Shown piece by piece: positions 1-5,663 of a stretch of 6,008 bases of DNA. Source of the stretch: Desulfuromonadales bacterium C00003068 (GTDB taxonomy: Bacteria > Desulfobacterota > Desulfuromonadia > Desulfuromonadales > Desulfuromonadaceae); the NCBI GenBank assembly GCA_001751155.1, contig MAXR01000049.1:1-6008 (forward strand), given 5' to 3'. The position numbers and the translations under genes were made by a program. Under the pieces are notes generated by a model that did no database searches, was not told the DNA's origin, and was given only the letters and a program-made list of their open reading frames with translations. Position 1 is the stretch's first letter, and every line of letters begins with the position of its first letter.

Positions 1-739
1 CTTTAATGCCGCTGATGATACCGATAATGACCAGCTTTCCTTTGTAACCGAGTGATTTCATGTTCGGTCCGAGGTATTTTGCGCCAACGTGATCAAGGAT
101 CACATCAACCCCTTTTTTGCCGGTAAATTCTTTGATGGCTCCAGAGAAATCGGGAGTTTGTGTGTAGTCGATCACTAGGTCAGCGCCGAGAGCCTTAACG
201 CGCTCAAGTTTCGCCGGGCTAGCAGTGATCACCATTTTAGTATTGGGAGTAAGGGCTTTAGAGAGTTGGATGGCTGCGGTATTAACACCGCCGCCGCCGC
301 CGTGGAAAATTGCGGTTTGGCCATCTTCAAGGCCGCCAATCATAAAGACGTTAAGAAATGCGGTGATATAGCTTTCACATACGCACGCACCCTCTTCAAA
401 GCTCATGCTCTCAGGCAAAGCCATAACATGGTTGTCGTACGCTACAGCGTATTCAGCGTAACCGCCGCCACCAACCAGAGCGATAACACGGTCGCCAACG
501 TTCCAACCTTTGGCATCGCTACCGAGTTCCTCAATGACACCAGAAACTTCAAGGCCGAGAATTTCAGAGTCGCCAGCTGGAGCAGGGTAGTTGCCTGCAC
601 GCTGGACAAGGTCGGGGCGGTTGATGCTGGTCGCCACAACTTTGATGAGAACTTCACTAGCCTTCGGGGACGGCTTGTCAATCTCACCAACTTTTAATAC
701 CTCAATGCCGCCAAATTCATCAAGTAATACTGCTTTCAT
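1..739 (-). CDS. NAD(P)H:quinone oxidoreductase, MDR superfamily (PIG3-like), C-terminus beyond window
   Basis: The minus-strand frame is open from the ATG at 739-737 to the window edge, giving 246 residues (MKAVLLDEFGGIEVLKVGEI...) of a family usually about 325 long, so the C-terminal quarter is missing. An N-terminal GroES-like domain (about 1-125) carries RPDLVQRAGNYPAP and GLEVSG, typical of PIG3/quinone oxidoreductases. A Rossmann domain follows. Its nucleotide-binding loop is HGGGGGVNTAAIQLSKAL from about residue 146, then VITAS, ALGAD and GVDVILDHVG. I see no structural-zinc cysteine cluster, so it should be of the zinc-independent class that reduces quinones or enones with NADPH in the cytoplasm. 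An AAAGGAG ribosome site (748-754) supports the start. It lies 117 bases downstream of the response regulator on the same strand, with its own possible -10 box. The family is well supported, but the true substrate is not visible. Five consecutive glycines in the cofactor loop are unusual; related proteins more often read GGASG. Confidence 0.9.
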   Translation of the reverse strand, partial: MKAVLLDEFGGIEVLKVGEIDKPSPKASEVLIKVVATSINRPDLVQRAGNYPAPAGDSEILGLEVSGVIEELGSDAKGWNVGDRVIALVGGGGYAEYAVAYDNHVMALPESMSFEEGACVCESYITAFLNVFMIGGLEDGQTAIFHGGGGGVNTAAIQLSKALTPNTKMVITASPAKLERVKALGADLVIDYTQTPDFSGAIKEFTGKKGVDVILDHVGAKYLGPNMKSLGYKGKLVIIGIISGIK

Positions 740-757
740 CTGTGTTTCTCCTTTGGA

Positions 758-775
758 ATTACATTAAAATTATAT
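758..775. promoter_or_regulatory. Weak candidate regulator site: ATTACAT-taaa-ATTATAT
   Basis: Two 7-mers differing at one position sit 11 bases apart between the possible -10 box and the ribosome site of the quinone oxidoreductase gene. The spacing and sequence echo the better 7-4-7 repeat at 2603-2620. The stretch is AT-rich and overlaps the TATAAT box, so chance is a real explanation. If a regulator bound here, the position would favour repression. Confidence 0.2.
769..774 (-). promoter_or_regulatory. Possible -10 box for the quinone oxidoreductase gene
   Basis: Read on the minus strand this is a perfect TATAAT, 29 bases before the ATG at 739. No good -35 hexamer lies 15-18 bases upstream; the best are 6-mers such as CAGTGT or GTGTTC. 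The promoter would therefore be weak, activator-dependent, or not a promoter at all. It would let the oxidoreductase be transcribed independently of the two-component operon. Confidence 0.4.
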
Positions 776-841
776 AGTGGACAAAAATAGAACACTGTGT
801 GAATTTTCGGATTATCGCTGTTCGTCGCTGTTGATGCAATA

Positions 842-858
842 AAAAAGAGTCTCTTTTT
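842..858 (-). terminator. AT-rich hairpin at the end of the response regulator gene (weak terminator candidate)
   Basis: On the minus strand AAAAAGA-gac-TCTTTTT, followed by another T, starts inside the TAA stop codon of the response regulator. The stem is seven pairs with a three-base loop and a T-run, but it contains only one G-C pair. Termination would be inefficient, and some read-through into the quinone oxidoreductase gene is likely. Confidence 0.3.
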
Positions 859-1570
859 ATGCCGGATGGCGATGGAAGCAGTAACCTTGACCGCGCACGG
901 TTATAAAATGGATGGGTTGAGATGGGGTGGGCTCAAAATATTTGCGTAGGCGAACAATAAAATTATCGAGGGTGCGGGTTTCGGTGTCGGGGTCAATCTC
1001 CCATACCGATTGGAGCAAGAACGCGCGTGACAGGGTTTCCCCTTCGTGACTAAAAAATACCCGCAGCATTTTAATCTCTAATTCAGTGAGTGAAATGGGG
1101 TGTTGCGCACCAGTGACCACACCCGTTTTCAGGTTGATGGAGTAGGGGCCAAAATCGTAATGGTCTTTTTCGGCTAGAACGGGGCGGTACCAGCCTGAGC
1201 GGCGTAGCATGCCAGCAACGCGCAGCAGTAACTCATTTAAGACAAAAGGTTTGGCGATGTAATCGTCTGCACCATCTTTTAGTCCTTTGATACGGTCTTG
1301 ATCGCGATTCATCGCTGTTAGCATTAGAATAGGCAGTTGTGAATCGGAGGCACGAATGTAACGGCAGAGTTCAAGCCCATTCATGTTACCTGGCAACATC
1401 CGGTCAAGAATCGCCAACGAGAATTGGTAGTGATCGAGGCGTTCCATCGCTTCTTCAGCGGTAACCGTGTGGATGACTTGGTAACCCTCCTGCTGAAGGT
1501 TGAAAATTAAACCTTGAGCGATGTGCTGTTCATCTTCAACAAGGAGAATGCATGGGCTATCCTCAGTCAT
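857..1570 (-). CDS. Response regulator transcription factor, OmpR/PhoB family
   Basis: This 237-residue protein has the full two-domain layout. The receiver domain (about 6-122) has acidic residues E12 and D13, phospho-acceptor D56 in LAILDRMLPG, T85 in LMLTAM and K107 in IAKPF, so all catalytic positions are present. A short linker leads to a winged-helix DNA-binding domain (about 136-235). It shows ISLTELEIKMLRVFF, the recognition-helix region TETRTLDNFIVRLRKYFEP and the wing ITVRGQGYCF. It is therefore a phosphorylation-controlled cytoplasmic DNA-binding regulator, probably dimerising on tandem 11-base repeats. Its ATG overlaps the kinase stop codon in ATGA, and a GGAG (1579-1582) lies 8 bases upstream inside the kinase gene, so the pair is translationally coupled and almost surely cognate. 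The signal and regulon cannot be read from the protein. A candidate binding site lies in the operon's own control region (2603-2620). Confidence 0.96.
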   Translation of the reverse strand: MTEDSPCILLVEDEQHIAQGLIFNLQQEGYQVIHTVTAEEAMERLDHYQFSLAILDRMLPGNMNGLELCRYIRASDSQLPILMLTAMNRDQDRIKGLKDGADDYIAKPFVLNELLLRVAGMLRRSGWYRPVLAEKDHYDFGPYSINLKTGVVTGAQHPISLTELEIKMLRVFFSHEGETLSRAFLLQSVWEIDPDTETRTLDNFIVRLRKYFEPTPSQPIHFITVRGQGYCFHRHPA

Positions 1571-2517
1571 GATGGTGGCTCCATAATTTGAGGTAAGGTG
1601 ATGTGAAATGTTGTTCCTTGATTGGCTCCATCACTTTTAAGGGAGATCTGCCCCTTGTGGCGTTTGACCAGAGCGCGAACGATAAAGAGACCCAAGCCTG
1701 ATCCCTTAATGTGGGCATCGTGGTGTTGTAGTCGGTGGAATAATCGAAAGACTTTGTGGTGATCGCTAGAGGCAATGCCACGACCGTTATCACGAATAAG
1801 GAGATGGCAATAACCTCGTGATGACGTCAGGGTAACGTCAACTTTAACCGGTGAATTGGAATAGAGGACCGCATTTTCAAGCAAATTGCGTAAAATCATA
1901 TCGAAGGTGTCAGGTTCGATTTTTGCGTGAATATTTGGTGTGATGGACGTCGTAAGTTCGATCTGATTATCTTGAGCATTGCGCCACATGGTGAGGTAGT
2001 CGGTTAGAAACTGTGACAGATCATAGGGGCGTAACGTTAAGCGCCATCGACTTTGTTCTAGCCGGTTAGCGGTCAGCATTTTATTAATGAGGTTGTTGAG
2101 TCGAGCGGTGTCCGCCAGCATGGTATCAATAAAGGTATCGAGCTGTTCGGCCTCAGGGTGGTGACGGCGGATGGTTTCAAGGTGAAGTTGAACGGAGGCA
2201 ACAGGGGACTTAAGCTCATGAGTGACTTGCGAGACAAAGTTTTTTTGCTCACGGTTTAAGGAGAGTTGGCGTCGCCAGTAGATAAAAATGACATAAACCC
2301 CCGCTAAAATAACGGCAAGAAGGAGTAATCCCTCACTGAGAATAACCCAGTCAATCCCTGGTTCTAGAAGTTCAGGGCTATATTTTTCGGCAATGTTACG
2401 TAGGCGGCGGTGACTGCCGAGAAACCAATTGATCCAAAATACCACGACAACCACCCAAGCAAACTGGATGGCAATGAAGGCAAGTAAGGGATTGATGGCA
2501 CGGCGCTGAAACTTCAT
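1567..2517 (-). CDS. Membrane sensor histidine kinase, two transmembrane segments, no HAMP domain
   Basis: With the ATG at 2517 the protein is 316 residues. TM1 spans about 11-33 (run VVVVVFW) and TM2 about 57-81. Between them is a loop of only about 23 residues, predicted outside the membrane. TM2 runs almost directly into the dimerisation helix with no recognisable HAMP domain. The H-box is HELKSP with H100 as phospho-acceptor. The HATPase domain shows the N-box (RNLLENAVLYS, N211/N215), G1 box (DNGRGI, from 243), F-box (VFRLFHR) and G2 box (GSGLGLFIV, 272-280), so it should be active. An in-frame GTG at 2532 would add five residues (MYTGH). I prefer the ATG because MKFQRR makes a natural basic start before TM1, though its ribosome site (CAGGTC) is poor. 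It is the first gene of the operon with the overlapping response regulator. The tiny sensor loop suggests it senses something in the membrane or through a partner protein; this is inference. Confidence 0.95.
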   Translation of the reverse strand: MKFQRRAINPLLAFIAIQFAWVVVVVFWINWFLGSHRRLRNIAEKYSPELLEPGIDWVILSEGLLLLAVILAGVYVIFIYWRRQLSLNREQKNFVSQVTHELKSPVASVQLHLETIRRHHPEAEQLDTFIDTMLADTARLNNLINKMLTANRLEQSRWRLTLRPYDLSQFLTDYLTMWRNAQDNQIELTTSITPNIHAKIEPDTFDMILRNLLENAVLYSNSPVKVDVTLTSSRGYCHLLIRDNGRGIASSDHHKVFRLFHRLQHHDAHIKGSGLGLFIVRALVKRHKGQISLKSDGANQGTTFHITLPQIMEPPS

Positions 2518-2564
2518 ATGACCTGTGTACACTTTTCAGGGCGTTAAAACAAGGTGCAACTGGT

Positions 2565-2593
2565 ATTGCATCTTGCGCAGAAAATAGAGTCAA
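2565..2593 (-). promoter_or_regulatory. Sigma-70-like promoter for the kinase/regulator operon
   Basis: On the minus strand TTGACT (2593-2588, 5 of 6 to consensus) and TGCAAT (2570-2565, 4 of 6) are separated by exactly 17 bases. Transcription would begin near 2558 and give a leader of about 40 bases to the ATG at 2517. This is the best promoter match in the window. The imperfect -10 fits a promoter helped by an activator bound just upstream. Confidence 0.55.
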
Positions 2594-2602
2594 ATTCTGA
2601 AT

Positions 2603-2620
2603 TTTACATAACTATTACAT
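2603..2620. promoter_or_regulatory. 11-base-period direct repeat, candidate OmpR/PhoB-type operator
   Basis: TTTACAT (2603-2609), spacer aact, then ATTACAT (2614-2620): two 7-mers matching at six positions, starting 11 bases apart. This is the 7-4-7 architecture of the PhoB box and of many OmpR-family sites. It ends 9-10 bases upstream of the -35 hexamer of the kinase/regulator promoter, a normal place for an activator. It also lies about 55-75 bases upstream of a possible -10 for the divergent flavoenzyme gene. The obvious binding protein is the response regulator encoded at 857-1570. This rests on architecture only. Confidence 0.45.
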
Positions 2621-2674
2621 TGGTATTGGGGGTTGTTCTGGTAGCATGATCAACTTAATTGTTTATGATATTCT

Positions 2675-2680
2675 TATACT
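2675..2680 (+). promoter_or_regulatory. Possible -10 box for the nitronate monooxygenase-like gene
   Basis: TATACT matches five of six consensus bases and lies 27 bases before the start codon at 2708. Upstream hexamers at 16-18 base spacing (AACTTA, ACTTAA, CAACTT) match the -35 consensus poorly, so the promoter could be activator-dependent. The strong downstream ribosome site AAGGAGG (2694-2700) means even modest transcription would be well translated. Confidence 0.35.
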
Positions 2681-2707
2681 AATACTGATTTTCAAGGAGG
2701 CACACTT

Positions 2708-3760
2708 ATGCCTTTAACAATAGGAAAACATACCGTTGCTCATCCCATTATTCAAGGTGGCATGGGGGTGCGAGTTTCAGCAGCTAAACTTGCCGGTGCG
2801 GTGGCGAAGTGCGGTGGTATTGGTCTGATTGCCACGGCGGGTTTAGTCCTCAATAGCGAACACCTTGAAGGGAATAGCTATTTTGAGGGTGATCTGTTAG
2901 CTCTGAAAGATGAACTACGCAAGGCCTACGAAATTGCACCCGATGGTGTGATTGGTACCAACTGCATGGTGGCCGTCACTAATTACGATGATGTTGTTCG
3001 TGCGAGTTGTGAAGGCGGCGCAAAAATCCTCGTTACCGGAGCGGGATTGCCGCTAAACTTGCCTAGCTTGACCGTCGATTATCCCGATGTCGCGCTGGTG
3101 CCGATTGTTTCATCCGTTAGGGCGGCAGAACTTATTGCCCGTAAATGGCACAAGTCTTACAACCGTTTACCCGATGCTGTGGTGGTTGAAGATCCCGATA
3201 CTGCGGGGGGACATCTCGGTGAAAAGCTGGAGAATATTGGCACCGGTGATTACGATCAGTACGCGACGGTTCGCGGCGTTAAAGAGTACTTTCGTGAAAC
3301 GTGGCAACTCGATATCCCGATTATCGCCGCTGGCGGTGTGTGGGATCGTGCCGATTTAGAATGTGCGTTAGCTTCAGGTGCCGATGCTGTTCAAATGGCT
3401 AGTCGTTTTGTCTGCACCGAGGAGTGTGATGCCGATGATGCCTTCAAACAGGCATATCTTGATTGTGCCCAAGAGGATATCGGTCTGGTCATGAGTCCTG
3501 CTGGGTTACCTGGCCGTGCGATTAAAGGCAATATTGAACAAATTCGTGCTTATGATGTTGATAACAATCGCGGTTGTGCTTCAGGTTGCTTGAAAAAATG
3601 TAGTTATCGTAAAGAGAAGGAGCGCTTCTGTATTGTTCATGCGCTTGATCGCGCCCAACGCGGCGACCGCGAAACAGGTTTGATCTTTTGTGGTACTAAC
3701 GCTTGGAAAGCGGAAAATATTACAACGGTTGCAGCGATCTTTGCCGAGTTGTTCGACTAG
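2708..3760 (+). CDS. FMN-dependent nitronate monooxygenase / 2-nitropropane dioxygenase-like protein with Cys-rich C-terminus
   Basis: This 350-residue TIM-barrel flavoprotein starts at an ATG 7 bases after AAGGAGG. The N-terminus HPIIQGGMGVRVS and GGIGLIATAG is the family signature for FMN binding. AGGHLG (166-171) contains the His that is catalytic in related enzymes. IIAAGGV (205-211) and GADAVQMASRF (224-234) form the FMN-phosphate region. Known relatives oxidise alkyl nitronates or act as other NAD(P)H/FMN oxidoreductases. The enoyl-ACP reductase FabK is a cousin, but the sequence around the active-site His fits the nitronate group better. The C-terminal tail has C290, C294, C298 and C308 (CX3CX3CX9C), then GLIFCGTNAW with C328. 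This suggests a bound metal or Fe-S cluster, and I recall similar tails in proteins from anaerobes. It is divergent from the two-component operon and followed by a strong terminator, so it is probably monocistronic. Substrate is uncertain. Confidence 0.88.
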   Translation: MPLTIGKHTVAHPIIQGGMGVRVSAAKLAGAVAKCGGIGLIATAGLVLNSEHLEGNSYFEGDLLALKDELRKAYEIAPDGVIGTNCMVAVTNYDDVVRASCEGGAKILVTGAGLPLNLPSLTVDYPDVALVPIVSSVRAAELIARKWHKSYNRLPDAVVVEDPDTAGGHLGEKLENIGTGDYDQYATVRGVKEYFRETWQLDIPIIAAGGVWDRADLECALASGADAVQMASRFVCTEECDADDAFKQAYLDCAQEDIGLVMSPAGLPGRAIKGNIEQIRAYDVDNNRGCASGCLKKCSYRKEKERFCIVHALDRAQRGDRETGLIFCGTNAWKAENITTVAAIFAELFD

Positions 3761-3790
3761 AAAGAACGCAACAGCATAGTGTCACATTAT

Positions 3791-3832
3791 AAAAACAGCG
3801 GTTCTGGCATAATTGTCAGAATCGCTGTTTTT
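3791..3832 (+). terminator. Strong intrinsic terminator after the flavoenzyme gene
   Basis: AAAAACAGCG (3791-3800) pairs fully with CGCTGTTTTT (3823-3832). The stem continues through a G-U pair and TTCTG/CAGAA (3802-3806 with 3817-3821) to a 10-base loop, giving 16 pairs with a terminal T-run. It begins 30 bases after the stop codon at 3760. The A-run on the other side would allow it to work in both directions. It separates the flavoenzyme transcript from the kinase and heme genes. Confidence 0.88.
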
Positions 3833-3853
3833 GTTTGAGAAAAGTGACCCGTA

Positions 3854-3876
3854 GGCTCTTTTGTTGTCGAAGAGCC
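3854..3876 (+). other. Perfect 7-base inverted repeat (leader hairpin) before the kinase ribosome site
   Basis: GGCTCTT (3854-3860) and AAGAGCC (3870-3876) are exact inverted repeats around a 9-base loop, ending 8 bases before the AAGGGGAG ribosome site (3885-3892). There is no T-run after it, so it is not a normal terminator. It could be a 5'-leader structure affecting stability or translation, or an operator for a dimeric repressor. It is seen directly; the function is unknown. Confidence 0.4.
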
Positions 3877-3894
3877 TTCAAAGAAAGGGGAGAT

Positions 3895-4407
3895 ATGAAA
3901 ACGAATATTACACTTATAGGAATGCCGGGTGCAGGTAAGAGCACCATCGGTATCATTTTAGCCAAACATATGTCGCTGGGTTTTGTTGATACCGATATCC
4001 TGATTCAGATCAACCGTCAGCAACCGCTGCAAAAAATTTTAGATGAAACGGGTTATCTTAATTTACGCCAGATCGAAGAGGAGGAGATTTTACGCCTCAA
4101 CATTGATCACCAAGTAATTGCCACAGGTGGTAGCGCAGTCTACAGTGATAAGGCGATGAACCATTTGAAATCTATCTCTACGGTGGTGTTTCTCGATGTC
4201 ACATTTGATGAGATTTGTCGCCGTATCCATAACTTTGAAACACGCGGAATTGCCTGCGCTGAAAACCAGACATTTGAAGATCTGTTCGCAGAACGATTGC
4301 TCCTTTATCGGCGCTATGCGGACATTACCATTGATGGCAGCCACGCTCATCAGGAGCAGATTGCAGAATCAATTGCACACCTTGTCAGCGCGGACAATCT
4401 GGGTTAA
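3895..4407 (+). CDS. Shikimate kinase family (AroK/AroL-like) P-loop small-molecule kinase
   Basis: A 170-residue protein, the usual length for shikimate kinase. I chose the ATG at 3895 because AAGGGGAG (3885-3892) sits just upstream. The frame can be extended to a TTG at 3835, but that adds a basic 20-residue stretch coming straight out of the terminator and hairpin. Walker A is GMPGAGKST (9-17), the DTD motif is at 32-34, and LRQIEEEE holds R58 at the place of the substrate-binding Arg. ATGGS (76-80) corresponds to the usual ATGGG. The lid region has TRGIA with R117, and FAERLLLYRRYADI (131-144) matches the end motif RxPLYxxxAD, with Leu in place of Pro. Family knowledge says ATP-dependent phosphorylation of shikimate to shikimate-3-phosphate in the cytoplasm. 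The altered third Gly and the changed lid leave open another small substrate. No aromatic-pathway gene is adjacent; heme genes lie 110 bases downstream. Confidence 0.8.
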   Translation: MKTNITLIGMPGAGKSTIGIILAKHMSLGFVDTDILIQINRQQPLQKILDETGYLNLRQIEEEEILRLNIDHQVIATGGSAVYSDKAMNHLKSISTVVFLDVTFDEICRRIHNFETRGIACAENQTFEDLFAERLLLYRRYADITIDGSHAHQEQIAESIAHLVSADNLG

Positions 4408-4459
4408 ACTGCGATGTTGCGATAGCCTGTATGTAACGGCACGTTTTATCGCCCTGAAA

Positions 4460-4484
4460 AAGTGAACACTTCGATTTATATAGT
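4460..4484 (+). promoter_or_regulatory. Inverted repeat AAGTG-aa-CACTT plus TATAGT box before the radical SAM gene
   Basis: The 110-base gap between the kinase and the radical SAM gene contains a perfect 5-base inverted repeat (4460-4471). Seven bases later comes TATAGT (4479-4484), five of six to the -10 consensus. No good -35 accompanies it (TGAAAA at 4455-4460 with an 18-base spacer is the best), and the inverted repeat occupies the -35/spacer zone. That would be a natural operator position. Farther upstream, GCGATA (4419-4424) and TATCGC (4447-4452) form a wide inverted repeat. A separate heme-operon promoter is plausible but not proven. Confidence 0.3.
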
Positions 4485-4517
4485 ACGTTGTATTTAATCC
4501 GTTAGGAGAACTACCGC

Positions 4518-5627
4518 ATGGCTGATCAAGAAGAGAAATATATCCCCAAGTGGATTGCTTGGGAAAGTACACGTCGCTGTAATTTGAGTTGCGTACACTG
4601 CCGCTGTTCCTCCGATTTGGACGCTGATAAAGGCGATTTTTCCACTGAAGAAGCCTATAAGATGATCGATGACATTTGCGAGGTCTCGAAGCCCGTAATG
4701 GTGTTATCTGGCGGCGAACCTTTGATGCGGCCTGATCTGTTTGATATTGCCCGCTATGGCACCTCAAAAGGGTTGCGCATGTGTATCGCCACCAACGGTA
4801 CATTGGTCACCGATGCTGTGTGTGCTGAGATGATCTCTGCGGATATCAAGATGGTATCGTTATCCCTCGATGGTTCTACTGCTGAAATCCACGATGATTT
4901 CCGTCAATGTCCAGGAGCCTTTGAAGGGGTTAAGCGTGCTGCTGAAACCCTGACTCGCAACGGCATCAAGTTTTTGATCAACTCATCCTTTACCAAAAGA
5001 AATCAACACGATATTGCCAATACCTTTCGGGTAGCTAAAGAGTTGGGTGCTACCGCCTGGTATATGTTTATGATCGTCCCTACCGGCCGTGGTGAAGAGA
5101 TCATGGATGAGCTGGTATCCAAGGACGATTACGAAGAGATCCTAACGTGGCACTATCAGCAGGAAAAAAATGAGGACGAGTTGTTGATGCGTCCGACCTG
5201 TGCGCCACATTACTACCGCATTGTGCCACAGATGGCCAAAGCTGAAGGGGTTGAATTTGAACGCCGTAGCCTCACTTTTTCAACGGGTGGCGGTAAGGGC
5301 TGTATTGCTGCACAAAGTATCTGTCTCATCGATTGTTTCGGTAACCTTAAACCATGCTCCTATTTCCACTCATCGGTGGGCAACATTAAGCAAGTTCCGT
5401 TCAAGGATTTGTGGTTTAACTCCAAAGTCTTTAATGACTTGCGTGATTTTAAAAAGTATAAAGGGAAATGTGGCGAGTGTGAATTTATAAACGTTTGTGG
5501 CGGTTGCCGTGCTCGCGCCGATGCGGTGTATGGTGACTATATGGCTGAAGAGCCATTTTGTAACTACATCCCGCGTAAAACCCGCTTACGGATGGAAAAA
5601 GAAGCCGCCGAAAATAGCGCAAAATAA
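4518..5627 (+). CDS. Radical SAM/SPASM heme-biosynthesis protein, AhbD/NirJ-like
   Basis: 369 residues, starting 9 bases after AGGAG (4504-4508). The radical SAM motif CxxxCxxC is [10 protein letters not shown] with C21, C25 and C28 holding the SAM-binding 4Fe-4S cluster. SGGEP (64-68) is the SAM-contacting motif, followed by ATNGTL and LSLDGS strands. The C-terminal SPASM-type domain has C262, C269, C273, C280, C318, C321, C327, C330 and C348, enough for one or two more clusters. TCAPHYYRI (227-235) and [20 protein letters not shown] resemble, from memory, AhbD and its relatives AhbC and NirJ. These act on siroheme-derived or iron-coproporphyrin substrates. AhbD removes two propionate carboxyls from Fe-coproporphyrin III to give heme b. 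hemE follows after 36 bases, so a tetrapyrrole role is well supported. The exact reaction is not: AhbD-type decarboxylation is the first guess, with NirJ/AhbC-type chemistry as the alternative. Expected to be cytoplasmic and oxygen-sensitive. Confidence 0.87.
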   Translation: MADQEEKYIPKWIAWESTRRCNLSCVHCRCSSDLDADKGDFSTEEAYKMIDDICEVSKPVMVLSGGEPLMRPDLFDIARYGTSKGLRMCIATNGTLVTDAVCAEMISADIKMVSLSLDGSTAEIHDDFRQCPGAFEGVKRAAETLTRNGIKFLINSSFTKRNQHDIANTFRVAKELGATAWYMFMIVPTGRGEEIMDELVSKDDYEEILTWHYQQEKNEDELLMRPTCAPHYYRIVPQMAKAEGVEFERRSLTFSTGGGKGCIAAQSICLIDCFGNLKPCSYFHSSVGNIKQVPFKDLWFNSKVFNDLRDFKKYKGKCGECEFINVCGGCRARADAVYGDYMAEEPFCNYIPRKTRLRMEKEAAENSAK

Positions 5628-5663
5628 AATTACTTCAACTTAACGATAAAGGAATTGACCACT

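Noticed and set aside
287..301. Repeated CCG/GCC units as a repeat array
   Set aside because: It is only five codons and is explained by a glycine run in the coding frame.
266..697. 143-residue open frame on the plus strand
   Set aside because: It lies entirely antisense to the clearly conserved quinone oxidoreductase, and its translation shows no family motif.
2525..2532. Perfect palindrome GTGTACAC near the kinase start
   Set aside because: Eight bases is short enough to occur by chance, and it lies downstream of the promoter with no second copy.
2708..3760. FabK, enoyl-ACP reductase II
   Set aside because: The barrel is shared, but the AGGHLGEKL context and Cys-rich tail fit nitronate monooxygenase-like proteins, and no fatty-acid synthesis genes are adjacent.
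3835..3894. N-terminal extension of the kinase to a TTG start
   Set aside because: It begins three bases after the terminator stem, has no ribosome site, and adds basic residues outside the family fold; ATG 3895 has AAGGGGAG upstream.
4369..4803. 144-residue open frame on the minus strand across the kinase/radical SAM gap
   Set aside because: It overlaps the radical SAM CxxxCxxC region antisense; the translation is rich in Arg/Ser with no domain, so it is a frame shadow.
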